Assembly: GCA_017562135.1 (NCBI GenBank)
Contig: QEYB01001046.1
Coordinates: 3,100,001-3,164,000 of the forward strand
DNA: 64,000 nucleotides
Direction of reading: 5' to 3'
From: Dipylidium caninum
Lineage: Eukaryota; Platyhelminthes; Cestoda; Cyclophyllidea; Dipylidiidae
A program made the position numbers and the translations under genes. Below, one piece after another: positions 1 to 12,915 of the stretch. A model generated the notes under the pieces. That model worked only from the letters and a program-made list of their open reading frames with translations. It was not told where the DNA came from and made no database searches. The first letter of the stretch is position 1. Each line of letters starts with the position of its first letter.

Positions 1-2890
1 TGTCTTGCCATCTACCCATTTGCCTTGATCGCCTTCGATTATCATAAAAATCGCTTTTCATCACAAGTGTTGATTCGGTGTAAAAATTGCGGAGGCAGCG
101 AAAATGCGTTTATGCGCTGAAAACGCCAGATCGTCTGCGGTTGCGTCAGCTCGTGCACCCGGCACCTGTGAGCTCACTTGCTGTTCCTTGCCCTTTAACA
201 CAGGCGTATGCCTGGCTACCTCCTAGTTTAGACCCAAGTTTACGAATAGTGGTGTATGTGCGTGGACCGGATCCCCAGACGTCCTCACTTCCTCCTCATT
301 AGCAACATAGTCGAAGATCTTCCACAAGGCTGCTTTGCAATACTCAACTGGCACCACTATCCAGCGTCCTTTCATGAGCAGATTTATCTCCGAATGCTTA
401 GGTAATTGTTTCGCGAAGCTTGCTGAACTGCGCTGTAATTCAGTTTGAACTGGTACAAGAAAAGTAGATGTAAATCACCTTTTGATTTCACCTAGTTTCG
501 AAGAAAAATAAAGTGAAAGTGGGGCACGAACACGGAAAAATTCCACAAGATGGTCAAAAAGGATACTTTTTAAATTTATAAGTAAAACTATCGAGGGCGC
601 ATTACAATGTGTTGCCCTCAGACGCAGTTGGACACAGACTTGATAAAAACGCCCGATTCATAGTTTTTAACGCAATGTCTCTCTCACCGCATTCTCTGTC
701 TTATGCTAATGCCTACCTTTCCAATCCGATTGTCTTTATAGGTGCAAAGGCACACGTGCCCGGGTGAGTGGGTGCTCTCGCCTGACGGTTCAACTGGCAC
801 GCTTGCGTGTGCATGCCCTGTTCACCCGCAAATGCACCCAAGTGACACGGACTACACATGAATGAATCTCTTCACCATATGCCACTTTAGTATTTGATAA
901 AATATTGGACTTGTTCGAATGCCTTATTCTCGTAAAACCCCAAAGCAATTTCTTTACACCATAAAGACGCTTAATTGATTTTACAGATATGGAAAGTATT
1001 AGCAGATGCTGTGTGGCATTAATGCGTTCGCGTGAATTTGTACTTTGATCCATGTTTTTGAAAGCTATTAGTAGTATCTTCCGGTGAAAAGGCCACTTGG
1101 GAATTCTAGAAATTTTTTTTCATGGGGTAGATGCTGCTAACATCGCCACTTGTGTTGATCAACAAAGAATCGGATAAATGCGCTACAAAGTGGAGACTCC
1201 CCGTGGGCAGGGAGTTACGAGCGCCTATATTTCGTTGGGTGACACACGATCGGCCACTCCGATCAAGCTTGAGTGAGGGGAGAAAATTCTCACCAAGTGA
1301 AGGTCCTAGTAAGTTTCGGATGTTGTGGTGGTTCACTAAAATATCAACAGTCAGATTGTGATAATTTTGTGTGATTTGAAATTGAAACTTACGTCCATGG
1401 GGCAGTGTCGAATGTAAAAATTTCCAAATGGTATTTATTTGTCCCGAGATCCCCTTCCAACCTGCTATACCAATCGCATTTGACAGTATGCCTTGTGATT
1501 GGGGAAGTTTGATTAAAAACAAGAGGCGGTCAGTCCTGCTGCATTACTTTGCCGGTTACGGCAGATAGTGTGGGAGTCGTCAAGGGAAGCGATTTTTTAT
1601 AGCTCTGGAGAGCATTGCAATCGGGAACGTTGACCATGTCAAAGTGGACTTTTCACACCCTGAGGTCCAGAAGGGTTCGTTGCAACGAAGTAAGTTGCAT
1701 TAGTGTATGGTCACCAACGCAGGCAATAAAAGCCTCACTCACCTGCGATCTCTCGGGGGCCAAGGCGGCTCCTCAACTCTAATCAAACATTTGCCAATGA
1801 GAGTAAAATCCACTGAAGTAAGGTCAAGTAAAAAGTGGGCAAAAGGAGCACAAATCTTGTGGCGTCGATGTTTTCGTATCGCCCACAGTGTCAACAGTGG
1901 GCCCGCTTGGGGGCCACCGCTAGTGTCGGAAGCCAGTGGGACGTGGGTAGTCAAGAGGAACCTGCCACTTAATGGTACTCACAAGAGCATAAATGCGCAC
2001 ATCTGCTTCTCAATTATGCTATATCATTCCACGGACTGAATATGAATTACTTCACGCACTGACACACGTTGCGTTGGCGCGAATTCCCGTTTTGGTGGAA
2101 TGCACAACAAACTCATGTTTACCTGCAAGCGAGTTGCATTTACTGCAGTTCAAATTTGCTTCTTCCTTGGTGAAATGGAAGAACCCACACGGACAAAATT
2201 TCCTAATTTACAGGGCATGTCCGACTGACGCTCTTGCGGTATCCATTTCGATTGCGCGCACTTTGAATGTGAGGAAGCTTTGCTGCCTCCTCCTTCCTTC
2301 GAAGCGTTGCGGGAGCTCGGCAAAACCGCTCTGACGTCGCCTGTCGACGCGAAGTGTGAGCTAGGGTCGAGGTAACCCTGCAGTAAGCGGCGACAGCCAC
2401 TTCGTTTTTGGAGCTCCATATCTCCTACCTTATCAACGCAAAACGGCGTAGAACAGATTATTTTCAGTTAGCATTGTTACAATTTAGACAGTTTTCCGAG
2501 GAAGTCATTTTCGCCGTAAAATGTTCCTAGATTACAAAGTTGAATGCATTAGCGTAGAACGGGAGGAGTGAAGACGAGGGCTCAGAGCGAAGGAGTGCAA
2601 TCCGCGGCCCGCGTTGAGAAGAGGAGCCACACCACTTTGCCGACATGCCTTTAAAAGGTATTCGGAGCAAACACACACAAACACGCCGTCAAGCAAATGG
2701 AGTCCACCGTGTGCGAGTGGCGGTTCAACCTCAAGATTGAGGGCGGATGAACAAGTAAAGGGTGGTGTTTACCCTCATGACAGATGTCCTACATTAAAAT
2801 GCAGACTGAGGTTTTTTCTCGGCAATAGTCAATCGTGAAACTGACCCGCACCCTTCCCCCCAACTGTGTTAACAAGGCAAATACATCAAG
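1..2890. other. Stretch with no recognisable gene
   Basis: I see no exon chain or family resemblance here. Several open frames of 70-140 codons exist on both strands, the longest at 1106-1522 on the minus strand, but they lack flanking splice signals that join to anything and resemble no protein I know. The only structured element is a dispersed repeat at about 424-630 with a second copy near 57.9 kb. The far end carries the probable 3' flank of the severin-like gene that terminates at 3012. Confidence 0.5.
424..630 (+). repeat. Dispersed repeat, copy A
   Basis: Positions 424-474 align without gaps to 57896-57946; by hand count about 44 of 51 bases match, including the shared stretch GTACAAGAAAAG. 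A second block near 588-626, containing GAGGGCGCATTACA and CAGACGC, matches 58022-58056 with similar spacing. The two copies lie 57 kb apart in the same orientation and outside recognised exons. This indicates an old interspersed element, for example a non-autonomous retroelement fragment. I see no coding capacity and no clear ends, so the class is unknown. Confidence 0.55.
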
Positions 2891-2897
2891 CACAAAT

Positions 2898-2903
2898 TTT
2901 ATT
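2898..2903 (-). other. Probable polyadenylation signal of sevA
   Basis: AATAAA on the minus strand (TTTATT on plus), about 110 bases downstream of the sevA stop codon at 3012-3014. Its position fits a short 3' UTR. Confidence 0.5.
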
Positions 2904-3011
2904 TGACCCGATTAAAACACGGAAGAATAGTAGAATTAAAACATAAATGAAGTGTAAGGCACTGGATATGATAGAATAAGCAAAGTTCCGGAAACTTAAC
3001 ATTCATTTTGC

Positions 3012-6000
3012 CTACTCTTCCCAAATGCCCCTGAGGAACGACTCCGCCTGCTCCTCAGTCACAACGGTGACAGGCAAGAAAGGGTTGGGACAAGTCTGCA
3101 GGAATTTCTACGAAAAAGCAACGCGGCGAAGGTAAGTGCAATGAGGAATCATTTGTAGCAAAGTAGGAGTCAAAACTTACATGGGCATGAGCAAGAGCGT
3201 TTCTCTTTTCCATTACCGAACAATCCTTGCCGATGTGAACAAAGAGACCCTCCTTTGAAAGAATCATGTAGACATCGTCGGGCTTAACATCACATTTGGC
3301 AGCCCGGCCCTCGCTCACAACCGTCAGTTCCATTTGGCCAGAGGCGTCGGATAGCCTGTAATAAAGGCCGTAAGTATGAAGTATGAACTCACTTGTACAG
3401 AGATTTAATAACATCCTTAGGAGCTTCGGGATCCTGCACAGCGATGTCAGGCAATGAGGTCCAGAATTCATGCTAAAAATTGAGAAAAGGGAAATAAATG
3501 ACTATCAGATGACTGGGAAACTTACATCCTTTGGTGTTTGGTCTTCATCCAAGACAGAAGTCTTGCAACGTCCATTACGCTTTCCTTCGAGATCTTGCAA
3601 GAAAGAGGCAGCCTATGAGGAAATCAGTAGTTATTAGAGAAAGAACAATACAAGACAGGTGACATCCCGCTATACCCACCGCACTCTTCTCGAAGGCAGA
3701 GCATGCGGAGCCATTAAACTGATAGGCGCGGTCGCCTAAGTCGAGGATGAAGACGTCACCCGAGTGGACGGATTGTTTGCTGAAGGCCACTTGACGCATG
3801 TAAGTAATTTTGCCCTCCTTGCAGAAGCGTAACAGACGTGGTTTATACTCTTCTGGCTTCACGTGACGGAAACCTGAGGCGTAGCCACCCTTCAGAATAC
3901 TAATGGAAGCATCACGAGAACACAACAATTTAGCGAAAGGCTCATAATCTGCAGGTTTGAATGCTTCTAACTCTTACACAAGCTTGTCGAAGTAGGTCTT
4001 GAAGAGATTTGATTCATAACCTTCGACTTCACGATGTTGAACGGCAGCATCATCGAGATATGTGTCCAATTCCACAGTCTTGTAGGCAGCGGTGCCATAC
4101 TCATCCTGAGAGAGCAAATGGAAGAAGTGAGGAAATTCGGTAGAAAACAGGTGCTCCTATGCTGACAATCACCTACAGCCGTGCTGTGCTTGCCAATCCA
4201 GAAGTGGATATTGTAGAGGAGCTTGTCAGAACCAGGATTCTTTGTCGCCTTGCAGATGACATAGGAGTCACCGTTGTAAAAGTTTCCAACCTCGTCTTGA
4301 GGCACGGGCTCCAGGGTAAATTGCTAAAGATAATGAGATGGACATCCGTGTGAAAGAAACTAGTTACTTGGAAAAAGTAAATGATTGCACGACTGTGAGG
4401 AGCAATTTCTAACTAGGACACGTGATAAAGGTAGGAAAAAACTTTGGGGAGTTGAATTTGCCACGACGGATGAAAGCTTGAGGTTTTCATAGACGCAGAT
4501 GGAACTACACTGCTGTTCCAGGGAATAACTCATAATCACTTCGATACTACCAAAGATTGCTGCAACCTATAAGACATTAGGCAGAACTATCTCAGAACCC
4601 TAGAATGTTATGAATTTTACAGAAATTCCCTTTGATGCGACAAATGCATCAATTTCCGCATGTGCTCAATAGGTTCCAACAAGGAAGTAAACTATAACTC
4701 TGGCAAATGTCCAAATAGCAATAAATTCGATGTGGCTTTAACACAAAATATGAGAACTTCGAGCGGTTGTGTTACTTGATACTAAAATATTCCTTCAATA
4801 AAAAAAATTGAAATTCGTTAAGTAGGAAGTACGGAATTTCGTTACTTTCAAGGGGAAAAATTTGAAGGTTCATTTGACGCAATTTCATATGCGGAAAATG
4901 GTAGGCTTAGGAGTAAACAAGCAGTTAGGTGGATATAAAACCAAAGTGCAGCTTTCAATGGGGTAAGTCCACATCGACAACACTCGCACAGCTGCATGTT
5001 CACCTACATTTTAGTACCAACAGTAATGGGTGAGACGGTACGCTAAAAACACACTAAGAGATTTTGAGCTTGATTTTAATGTGATTTACCTTTCCAGCTA
5101 AACTTAGAGTGAAAATAACGAAACAGGGCAGGTTCAAAGTTACCTTCACACGCCAGACCATGAGAAATGGCGACTTGGCTCTGCCGACAGGCTCCCAGCA
5201 CTTCTCCGTCATGGCAGACTCCTCTGAGGGACACAAAAATGGGTAAGATAGAGGAAGAAGGGGCGGTGGTGGGGAGAGGAAATACCTAACTTACTCTTCA
5301 CTTGCCTATCCGCTGAGGAGCCGAAAAGCTCCATATTCGAGTCCTTCCAATCATAATCCTTAGCTTTCACTAGACCCGTCATTATCACCGTCAGTGCACA
5401 CCGCGCCTGTAGGCTCTACTAACGCCAAGGCTGCATCGTTAGGCGCAGCCCCTTAAGTACCCGACTATTCTGGCCCCTGGGTGTGCGTGCGACGCGTGCG
5501 GAGAGGAGAGGCGAACCAATGCGCGGTCAGAGCTACCATGACTGTAACAAGGTGCGTCAAGTCGGGCCACCAATCGTGGCGGCGCACACTCCAACATGGC
5601 GGCTCTGGCGCGGCAGTGCGTGCGCCAACGAGGTATCATCGATCGATCGATCGATTTATTATGCACTGCCAACTGTCCACTCGGGGGTATTCCATTGAAG
5701 AAGGCGACTTATCTGAACGTGGGTGAGGGCGACACAGGATGACCATTTCATCTTAGATGAGTGTCTAGTCAGGACGACACCTATTTTTAGTAACAGATGA
5801 ATAAGACGCTACTGTAGCCTACAAATGAAATTAGAAGTCCGGACAATGGATGAGTGATTTCTTGAGACTACCGCACTCTACGGTGCCCATGACTTTATCA
5901 GGATTGGACAAACTTTTTCAAGAACGCATTTGGTCCAGTAATCGCGTAGGCCGATCAAAATATGCGTCAGGGGGAAAGGCAATGAATCCCAAACAACAAC

Positions 6001-6424
6001 CATCAGGGGTACAATAAAAGGAAAACAGGTGAGTTGGACCCAACGTTGGGGAATTTGAGACAGAAAATTTCTGCGCCAAATTTACAAAGAATAAAACTAG
6101 GTGAAGCCAGTATGTCCTGCGTCCCGTAAAGCTCAAAATAGTCTAAGGATTCGCGTCTGGTGATTCGATTCTGCTCGGTCGAACGTCATAGCGCAAAGGG
6201 TCCAACGGAGTGTTTGACTCTACAGACTTAGTAGGGTCAAAGTTCTTAATGAAAAGGTGCTGTCGATACCGTTTTGGCTCTCCGGTAATACGACTTGTTT
6301 AACTAACCACGAAGAGGGGAAGACGATTCAACTCACTCTTAACTTCTCTGTCCATGGCTGAGCCGATATCGGCAACGTTGGTATCATTCCACTCGAAGGT
6401 CGTGGGTTTTAGCAGGCCCGCCAT
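3012..6424 (-). CDS. Severin/gelsolin-like actin-filament fragmenting protein (sevA)
   Basis: Calcium-regulated actin severing and capping protein of the three-domain severin/fragmin type, acting in the cytoplasm. Predicted exons from 5' to 3': first exon 5382-5295 or 6424-6337, then 5223-5144, 4323-4177, 4105-3978, 3899-3680, 3612-3526, 3472-3393, 3355-3181 and 3107-3012. All have GT/AG borders and matching phases, giving about 366 residues, normal for severins. The N-terminus has the family block DSNxxLFG. Domain 1 keeps the FYNGDSYVI motif, whose Asp (about residue 75) is a calcium ligand in gelsolins, and [22 protein letters not shown] and [10 protein letters not shown] mark the end of domain 1 and the start of domain 2, which keeps [10 protein letters not shown]. 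Domain 3 has the block around KPDDVYMI and ends in GIWEE. The reading frame is intact throughout. It resembles remembered tapeworm actin-filament-fragmenting proteins; orthology would need a search. Confidence 0.92.
5295..5382 (-). CDS. sevA alternative first exon 1a
   Basis: An 88-base coding exon starting with ATG at 5382 and ending at a GTAAGTT donor in phase 1. It encodes 29 residues beginning [16 protein letters not shown] and joins exon 2 at 5223 in frame across a 71-base intron. It is the proximal member of a pair of interchangeable first exons and is nearest in sequence to the usual severin N-terminus. Confidence 0.8.
5638..5655. repeat. ATCG tetranucleotide repeat
   Basis: Four and a half perfect ATCG units in the intron between sevA first exons 1b and 1a, about 260 bases upstream of the 1a start codon. 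This is a simple sequence repeat with no evident function. Confidence 0.9.
6337..6424 (-). CDS. sevA alternative first exon 1b
   Basis: An 88-base coding exon starting with ATG at 6424 and ending in a GTGAGTT donor, also in phase 1. It encodes 29 residues beginning [16 protein letters not shown], clearly homologous to exon 1a (shared pattern of GL-K, W-D-N, GS and K at the 3' end). Same length and phase mean it can replace exon 1a and splice to exon 2 at 5223. Alternatively it is a relic of a tandem duplication. Two start regions imply two promoters about 1 kb apart. Confidence 0.75.
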
Positions 6425-9400
6425 ATGCAAGATTTATACAAAAAGTGGTGGAAACCCATTGCTTTTATTAGGCCATCCCATCAAAGCTGGGTGAATATCG
6501 AATCAAGTGGTTGTCATGTGCCTACTGGTTAAACTAAGCATACATAAGCCAATCACACCGGAGCGGGCTCAAAGGACATATGCCAAGTAGACTGCAGCTA
6601 CTTGAAGCTCCCGAGACAGGCATGATTTCCATAAAATTGTTAACGGGAGGTTTTCAGGGCTACTCAAAGTAGCTGGGTCTCACCAAGCTTTTCGAGCAAG
6701 CATATTTTAAAGACGAAATTAGCATATTTACAGAAAAGCATGGGAATAAGGAAATAAATGGAACAACTAGTAGACTATCAACGGATTCACAGTAGAATAT
6801 AAAGGTACTTCTCTGGTTTAGTTAAGAAAAATGAAGTCTAACAGCTAAGAGCGGTTGTGTGGGAGAGGCAGATCGTCCCGTCAACTTCTTAATTCTTGGT
6901 TGTGAGTCTGCGGGATCCCACTTTTGTTCCCCTTGCTCGACCATACTCTGCGTTCCCTTGTGCATATAACTGACAGACCATGAGAAAATTATTAACAACC
7001 ACGGAGTATCGTGTAGTGTTTATACCCAGGCGTTGTCTTAATGCGAGCGCGAATTTGTCGGATAAAAGCAAAAATTTTCCTTCCACAGTTGGATCCGACA
7101 TCGATACTAGTCTGGAAATGTGTCCATGCGCCTTGCGTATCACCAGCTACTCCTCCTGACTTTCAAGCGATTGAAGTGCGCACATAAATAGGTAGAAAGG
7201 GAATTGGTGGACGACATTATTAAAAGCATAGATATTCAATTTCTGCGGTTTATAAGAGGCAAAATAAGTCACAGATGGTTTCATCCAAATTTAAATATCT
7301 TAATGTGTGTACTGATAAGATATGCATGGAGAGAAAGGGGCAAAAGGCGAAAGTGTTGACGGCCAGGGAACGAACGCTTGAAAGAAGTTTTGACAGAAGC
7401 CCACATACATCCCGCAACTTTCCTCAGATGGGGCAAATGGCTCGTACTCAGAGGTCCCTGTTAGGATCCCTAATTCTCTTCACATTTTTCATGCGTAGCT
7501 ACACCCGCTTCATGAAAAAAGTCGCTGTGACGCACTTGATGTGCGATAACTGGTGGGGCGTCGCAAGCATTCAGTTTCTTAGGCTCATTCACTCCCACGT
7601 TGAGCGAGGCGGAACGGTTTACTTCATGTTATGCAACGTCTGTAGGCTTAAGCCGCCCTTAAGCATATTAAGTCGAATAATGTCTGTAATTTAATAAAAC
7701 AGACTGTAAATGAAAGAACCTTTGAAAAGATAACAAGAATTTCGAATGAAGTAAAGTATTAAATAACCACGTTTATTCTTGATTTAACTGAATGCGTTTT
7801 CAATGAAGCCTTAAGTGTACGAAGGACACTTGAAGCATTTTCAGAGGTCTTTCTTGAGACTATAATCAGCTGACCTACATAGTTTGAACCGAAAAGAGCA
7901 TTGGAAAAACAATAACCAGCACACTCAAGTGGATAGAAAGTCTGTAGCAATTTGACATGTGATAATGGTTTATTGAAAAATGATTCGCTGAAGAATGCAA
8001 TAAAATTATAGGAAAAAGCCACATAAGATCTCTGTTGAGGATTGTGGTTTGATATCGGACTAAATGTTGACAGCTCCTAAGAAGGCATATTTTAGAAGTA
8101 ATGCGTGATAGTGACCTGCTTCTCCGGAGGGGCAATACTTCTCTAAAGTGATAAAATGCAAGACAGTGGGTGCTCTTACAGTCTACCGGGGTAGAGTGTT
8201 ATCAGGGTTACTCGCCCTCCCTGTTGTTCTACGCGAGGACCAAAAGACGCATAATGCGTTGTCCATTGGTATGCACACTGACCAGATAGACTGCATAGAT
8301 CACCTGTTCACAGCACTGAATAGTGAATGCCACAGTTGGGGAAAGATGGCTTTATAAAACTGAGCGAATGGTGAACTCACATTTGGAATTAACTTGGATA
8401 GATCGCATTAAAGAGATATCACTAGGTGATCAACGATTCATATAATGTCTAGAGAGCAAACCTCCACGATTAGTGCCAAGCTAAAATAACAGACACATAT
8501 GCGAAGTCGAGAATTGCCAGCTTCCCAATACTGCAAAATAGCTTTCCATGTCATAGGGAATTACAGGGGAAAATAACATAAAATCACTACAACCGTCTAT
8601 CTGACTCAAAGCTTGATTTCAAACACCCAAGGGTTCGCATACAAAACCGTATCTTTGATCAGGAATATTGAATAGAGATACTCTTTGGGCAGCCCGACTC
8701 ATCCCTAGGCATTCAAATGGCTACTCACCCATGACTCCGACAGTACAAAATGACCATTACTCCCTAATGTACGGAAGTTTCGAGTGGGAAGTGTTGCCCA
8801 CTGCCTGTACAAAAGTTAGGGGCGAGTAGTTTAACTAAAAATTGCCAAGCCACCGTCTACTCACAACCAATTGGTTCAAGAACCAATTTATTAAGTAGTG
8901 TACGGAATGAGCTAAATGATTCAAAATAACCTGTAGACCTCGGGATGATGTCTCAACGAAAAAATAAGTGTAAAGTTAGACAGCGCCCTGTCCTTTTCAT
9001 CGTCGTCATTGGGGCTCCTCACCTAAGTCCTTTCAAACGAACTCAGAGTACGTCGCAGGTACCCAACCTTTAGGTTCGCAGGCGTAGTAGAATAAACGCA
9101 ACATGCAGAATACTGCCTTCATTTCTGATTGTGAATTTGGGAAATGACTTTCCCTGTCCAGATGACTGTCTCACGGTTAATGAGGTTATAAGACAATTTA
9201 GTTAATTGGACGTCGAATTTAAACGACGTCCCTTTCTGTAATAAGATACATTAGGTAGGGATGTCACAGATGAGCGGTACCCCGGCTCCTCCGATAAGAG
9301 AAGCGAACTATCGTCCTGGAGTGCAGACGAGGTCCACAGCCTAATCGTCTTCCTTTAACAGTGATTTACACAGGATAAAACGAGTTTACTCTCAGCATAG

Positions 9401-12400
9401 GGGCCATTCTCATTTCGCTGCTGTATTCACCCGCAACAGACGGTGGCGGTATATTTTCTAGTAGAGCGCATCTTTGCTAGCTAATAATCTGGATAGCAAT
9501 TAATCTTTCAGACGACTTTTTCGCCACTATTGCTGATGCCATATTCCGGCGTATCCAATAGACCGTGGTGATTGAAATCGATAAGGTTTATCGACACAAA
9601 CATCGCCACAGTGCCAGGCCACGAGCCAAGCACACCGAACCCAAAACCGCGGTACGCGGACCGTTGGGATAAACAAGTTTCCTCTGACAGTAAAACATGT
9701 CCATTTTCCAAAATTTTATAATTTAGACAATAAAAAATTTTTGATATAGCAATAAATCAATGCAGAAAAGTAATTAAAGCATTTTTGGTTGTTAAAAGCA
9801 CTCAATTTCCATCTGTGCATGCCGACATTTATCCTCCTCCCCCGTTTTACCTGTACGTCTTGTTCTAAAAAATATATGCGGATGTTGTTGGATAAATAAA
9901 TGACTCATTATAAAATTATAGGAAAAGGAGTATGATTTTATCAACACATTCAGAACCATGTGAGGTAACTAACCCCCTTCTAGGGTTGGAAAATAAATTG
10001 CTTTATTATGGACGCTGGGAAATCCACGCCTTTTACATTTATTCCTATCCAGTATACACGTAAATTTTGGCATTATGTGAAGTAGTTAGAGGCCTTAGTA
10101 GAAACTAATAGTTTCAGGAAAACTTGCACTTTATTTAACCTATATATTTTGCTCACGACAATATGTCTCGTGGACTAGAACGAAAGCTTCACTTATAGCT
10201 ATTGGGAGCACATATGTGCCTCATATAATATTACACAATCATGGGTAGAGTCTCTGCTGCTTTCCTTTCAAAAATAGGTATCCTCTGCGTTCCTGTGTAC
10301 TAGTCTACCTCGTTGACAGACTCCCACGTTTCCCCACTGAACGACACAAAAATCTGGAAATTTATTATTAAAATAAGAAAAATATATAAGCTAATTCGGT
10401 GTAGAAGGTTAAGTGTCGGCTCCACTTGGAATAAACGATTACAGGTCCTAGAATATATCCTCAAGTCTAAGCACGCCTTCATAACAGCCTTCTCTTGTCA
10501 ACACTTCTTTTGATGGCATCTGAGATATCTCCTAAAATTGTGGCAATATAGGCGCATGTTTTGACAAGTAAGTCGACGCCAAATTTCCATCAAATTATCA
10601 TCCTATGCGATTCTCCCATCAACCCAATACGTCAACGCTCCATGACACTGTCTTGTCATCGATCACGGCATGCGTAATTGTTGTTCAAGCCCTCTTTAAG
10701 AACACACACAATCGCATTCTGCTTTCACCTACATTACCATGTATTTTATCGTCTACTTCCTCAACACAACCTCGTTTTGGACACCTATTTCTTAGAATCT
10801 CTGCTTTAAGTAGCCCACATGGCCTACTAAGTTTTACAGTCATTAAATCAGTATGCCACAACCGTTTTGCATATATTTTGCATGAGGGGACAAGATTTAC
10901 ATATGGTTTTATAAAAATTACTTCTCTACCCTCAAAGCCATTTAAACGCGGCAATGAGAATGGGTAACTCGGTGCACAAGTAGGTTGACATTGTCTCATT
11001 TTAAGATTACCAAGACCTACGGCATGCATACCATAGGAAGTGTGTTTAGCAGAGAAAGGGTGTGAGGAACATTCATTTTAAGTTTTGGTTTCCGGCACCA
11101 GTATAAGTCTTAAAGAATGTTTAAAGCAATATAAAGTGGTTAAAAATTGCCCACTCTACCTCGAATTTCGCCTTTCTTAACAATCTGAAGATTTTATACA
11201 TTTTTAAGGGAGTCTGGGGTCGAAAGTGCACATTGCTTTTGCACACTTACGCGTACATTTATGTAACCTAATTGCCACGGGCAATGAAAAATTTTAAACA
11301 GAGGGGTTAACTCCAATCTAGTTCAGTTGGGAATCGGACAACATCGTATGTAGCCTTGCACAGTGAAAAATGCAAATCAAAACTCAAATTCATAAACAAA
11401 GCACGCGAGTGTATTTTCACTTAAGGTTTCATAATCTTCCAAAAAATTTTCCTAGATGGTATACGTGGAAGGCTTTGACTCGGCGTCCGGCGTTAGTTGT
11501 ACGTTTTAGAAGTGGAGAGTTGCAATGGCCATAGACTTTTAGTAATAAGGCGGGAGTAACAGTGAATAAGGTGGAAAAGTGACTTGATTGGGGAGTGGAC
11601 GGCCCAAAGGTTCTACAAGACACCGATCACTTCGACGTTGACGTCTGTGATTTATTTCGAACTGTCTAGCTCGTAATGGAATAGAGGTAAAGAATAGCAA
11701 AGTACGTGTGAAACAGTCTTATTTTTGACCAATTTATTTATTTTTTATTTAACAGCAATTGGCCTTTTAATGAAGGAAATCAACCTGTTACTGTGGTAGC
11801 AGCAAGCATTCCTCTGTATCTGAAAGGATGCACCAAAGTTAGGATAGTGACATGGATTCGACGAAACCGCCTTTTGTGAAAGTTTGCTTCTGCCAGAGCA
11901 AATGCTATGAGCCAAAAGTGTTCCAATGTGTGCCAGCCTCTCTGAAATGTTCTTCCGCCAATGTGTCCCCGAAAAGGTAGCAGACACCTTCTTCTGTTCC
12001 CTTAATAATAGTTGAGGAAAGAGCCACAATGCCACAGGAGGATTTCGTAAAAATCTTTCAGTAAAAAGTGCATTCGGAGGAGTGGAGGAGCATTAGAGAA
12101 AGAAAGAAGATGGACGTAAGTGCTACTACACTGCTAGTAAGCAGGCGCTAAACATCAGCGCTAACCCTTAACCAGTGCTTTATCCTCAACGGGGGAGAGA
12201 ATAAGTGGTAACTTTCGACAATAGTCGCCGTGGGAACAGCTGCTGTTCTTTCAGGTGATAAGAAATAAATAAAGACTCCAAAAACTTGGATTTGCCGACT
12301 TGAAATCTTCTGCTTGCTAGTAAATCGAACTTAACGAGGTGAACACGTTCACGTAAGTGCATCTCATTTTGAGGCAACAGTAAGCAACTACCTTTCCATC

Positions 12401-12915
12401 TTGCGGGTGGACTCGTCGGAGGAGGAGGCGTTTGTCCTCGGTTCAATTTGCATGCAAACGATCGGTGAATCGAATGGTTCCAACCGAGTTGGTCGCTCTA
12501 CTTTGGCGCAGTCAGAAGGAGTTATTGCCGTGCTTTTGTGCCTGCCTGCAACCTTCCACGACACACATCATCTGTCTTCACTGCTTCTCTTATGTCCATT
12601 CAAGAGTTAGCTTTATGTATGAAAAATGTTGTTCTCGCTCGATCTCCTCGATGCCGCATGCGACAACATTATGGGCGGCATTTGTGGCATTTAAATTCGC
12701 GTAACTGCGAATCACTCTCCTGTTTATTCTTCCACGAGGAATTGCACATATTATTCACGTAGAAATAACGCAACATTTTTTCTGATTCGGCGAGAAATTG
12801 TGCTGGTTACTGAGATGACCCGCATTTCACAGAGGCTCGACGGTAGCAGCGGGTTCTGTGGGTACCAACACATGCAACTCGAGTTCACTTCTGCTTGAGA
12901 AATCGCTGCAGCAAC
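6425..12915. other. 6.5 kb without a supported gene
   Basis: The interval between the sevA upstream exon and sevB is AT-rich with scattered short open frames (for example 7275-7694 plus and 7759-8022 minus). None has a family motif or splice-joined neighbour. I looked for further severin domain blocks (a GD-Y or DVFILD-type motif, or a WI-type acceptor exon) and found none, so there is no obvious fourth copy. The promoter of the 1b start presumably lies at its left end. Confidence 0.5.

Noticed and set aside
1106..1522. 138-codon minus-strand open frame as a gene
   Set aside because: No family resemblance, no splice context, and an overlapping plus frame is open too; likely chance or old repeat sequence.
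3966..3990. Apparent in-frame TAA in the sevA domain 1 exon region
   Set aside because: The stop lies inside a 78-base intron (3977-3900) with a GTAAGAG donor and CATTAG acceptor. Splicing restores the family sequence in the phase used by both paralogues.
7275..7694. 139-codon plus-strand open frame as a gene
   Set aside because: Starts in low-quality context, contains no recognisable motif and has mixed composition; nothing nearby joins to it.
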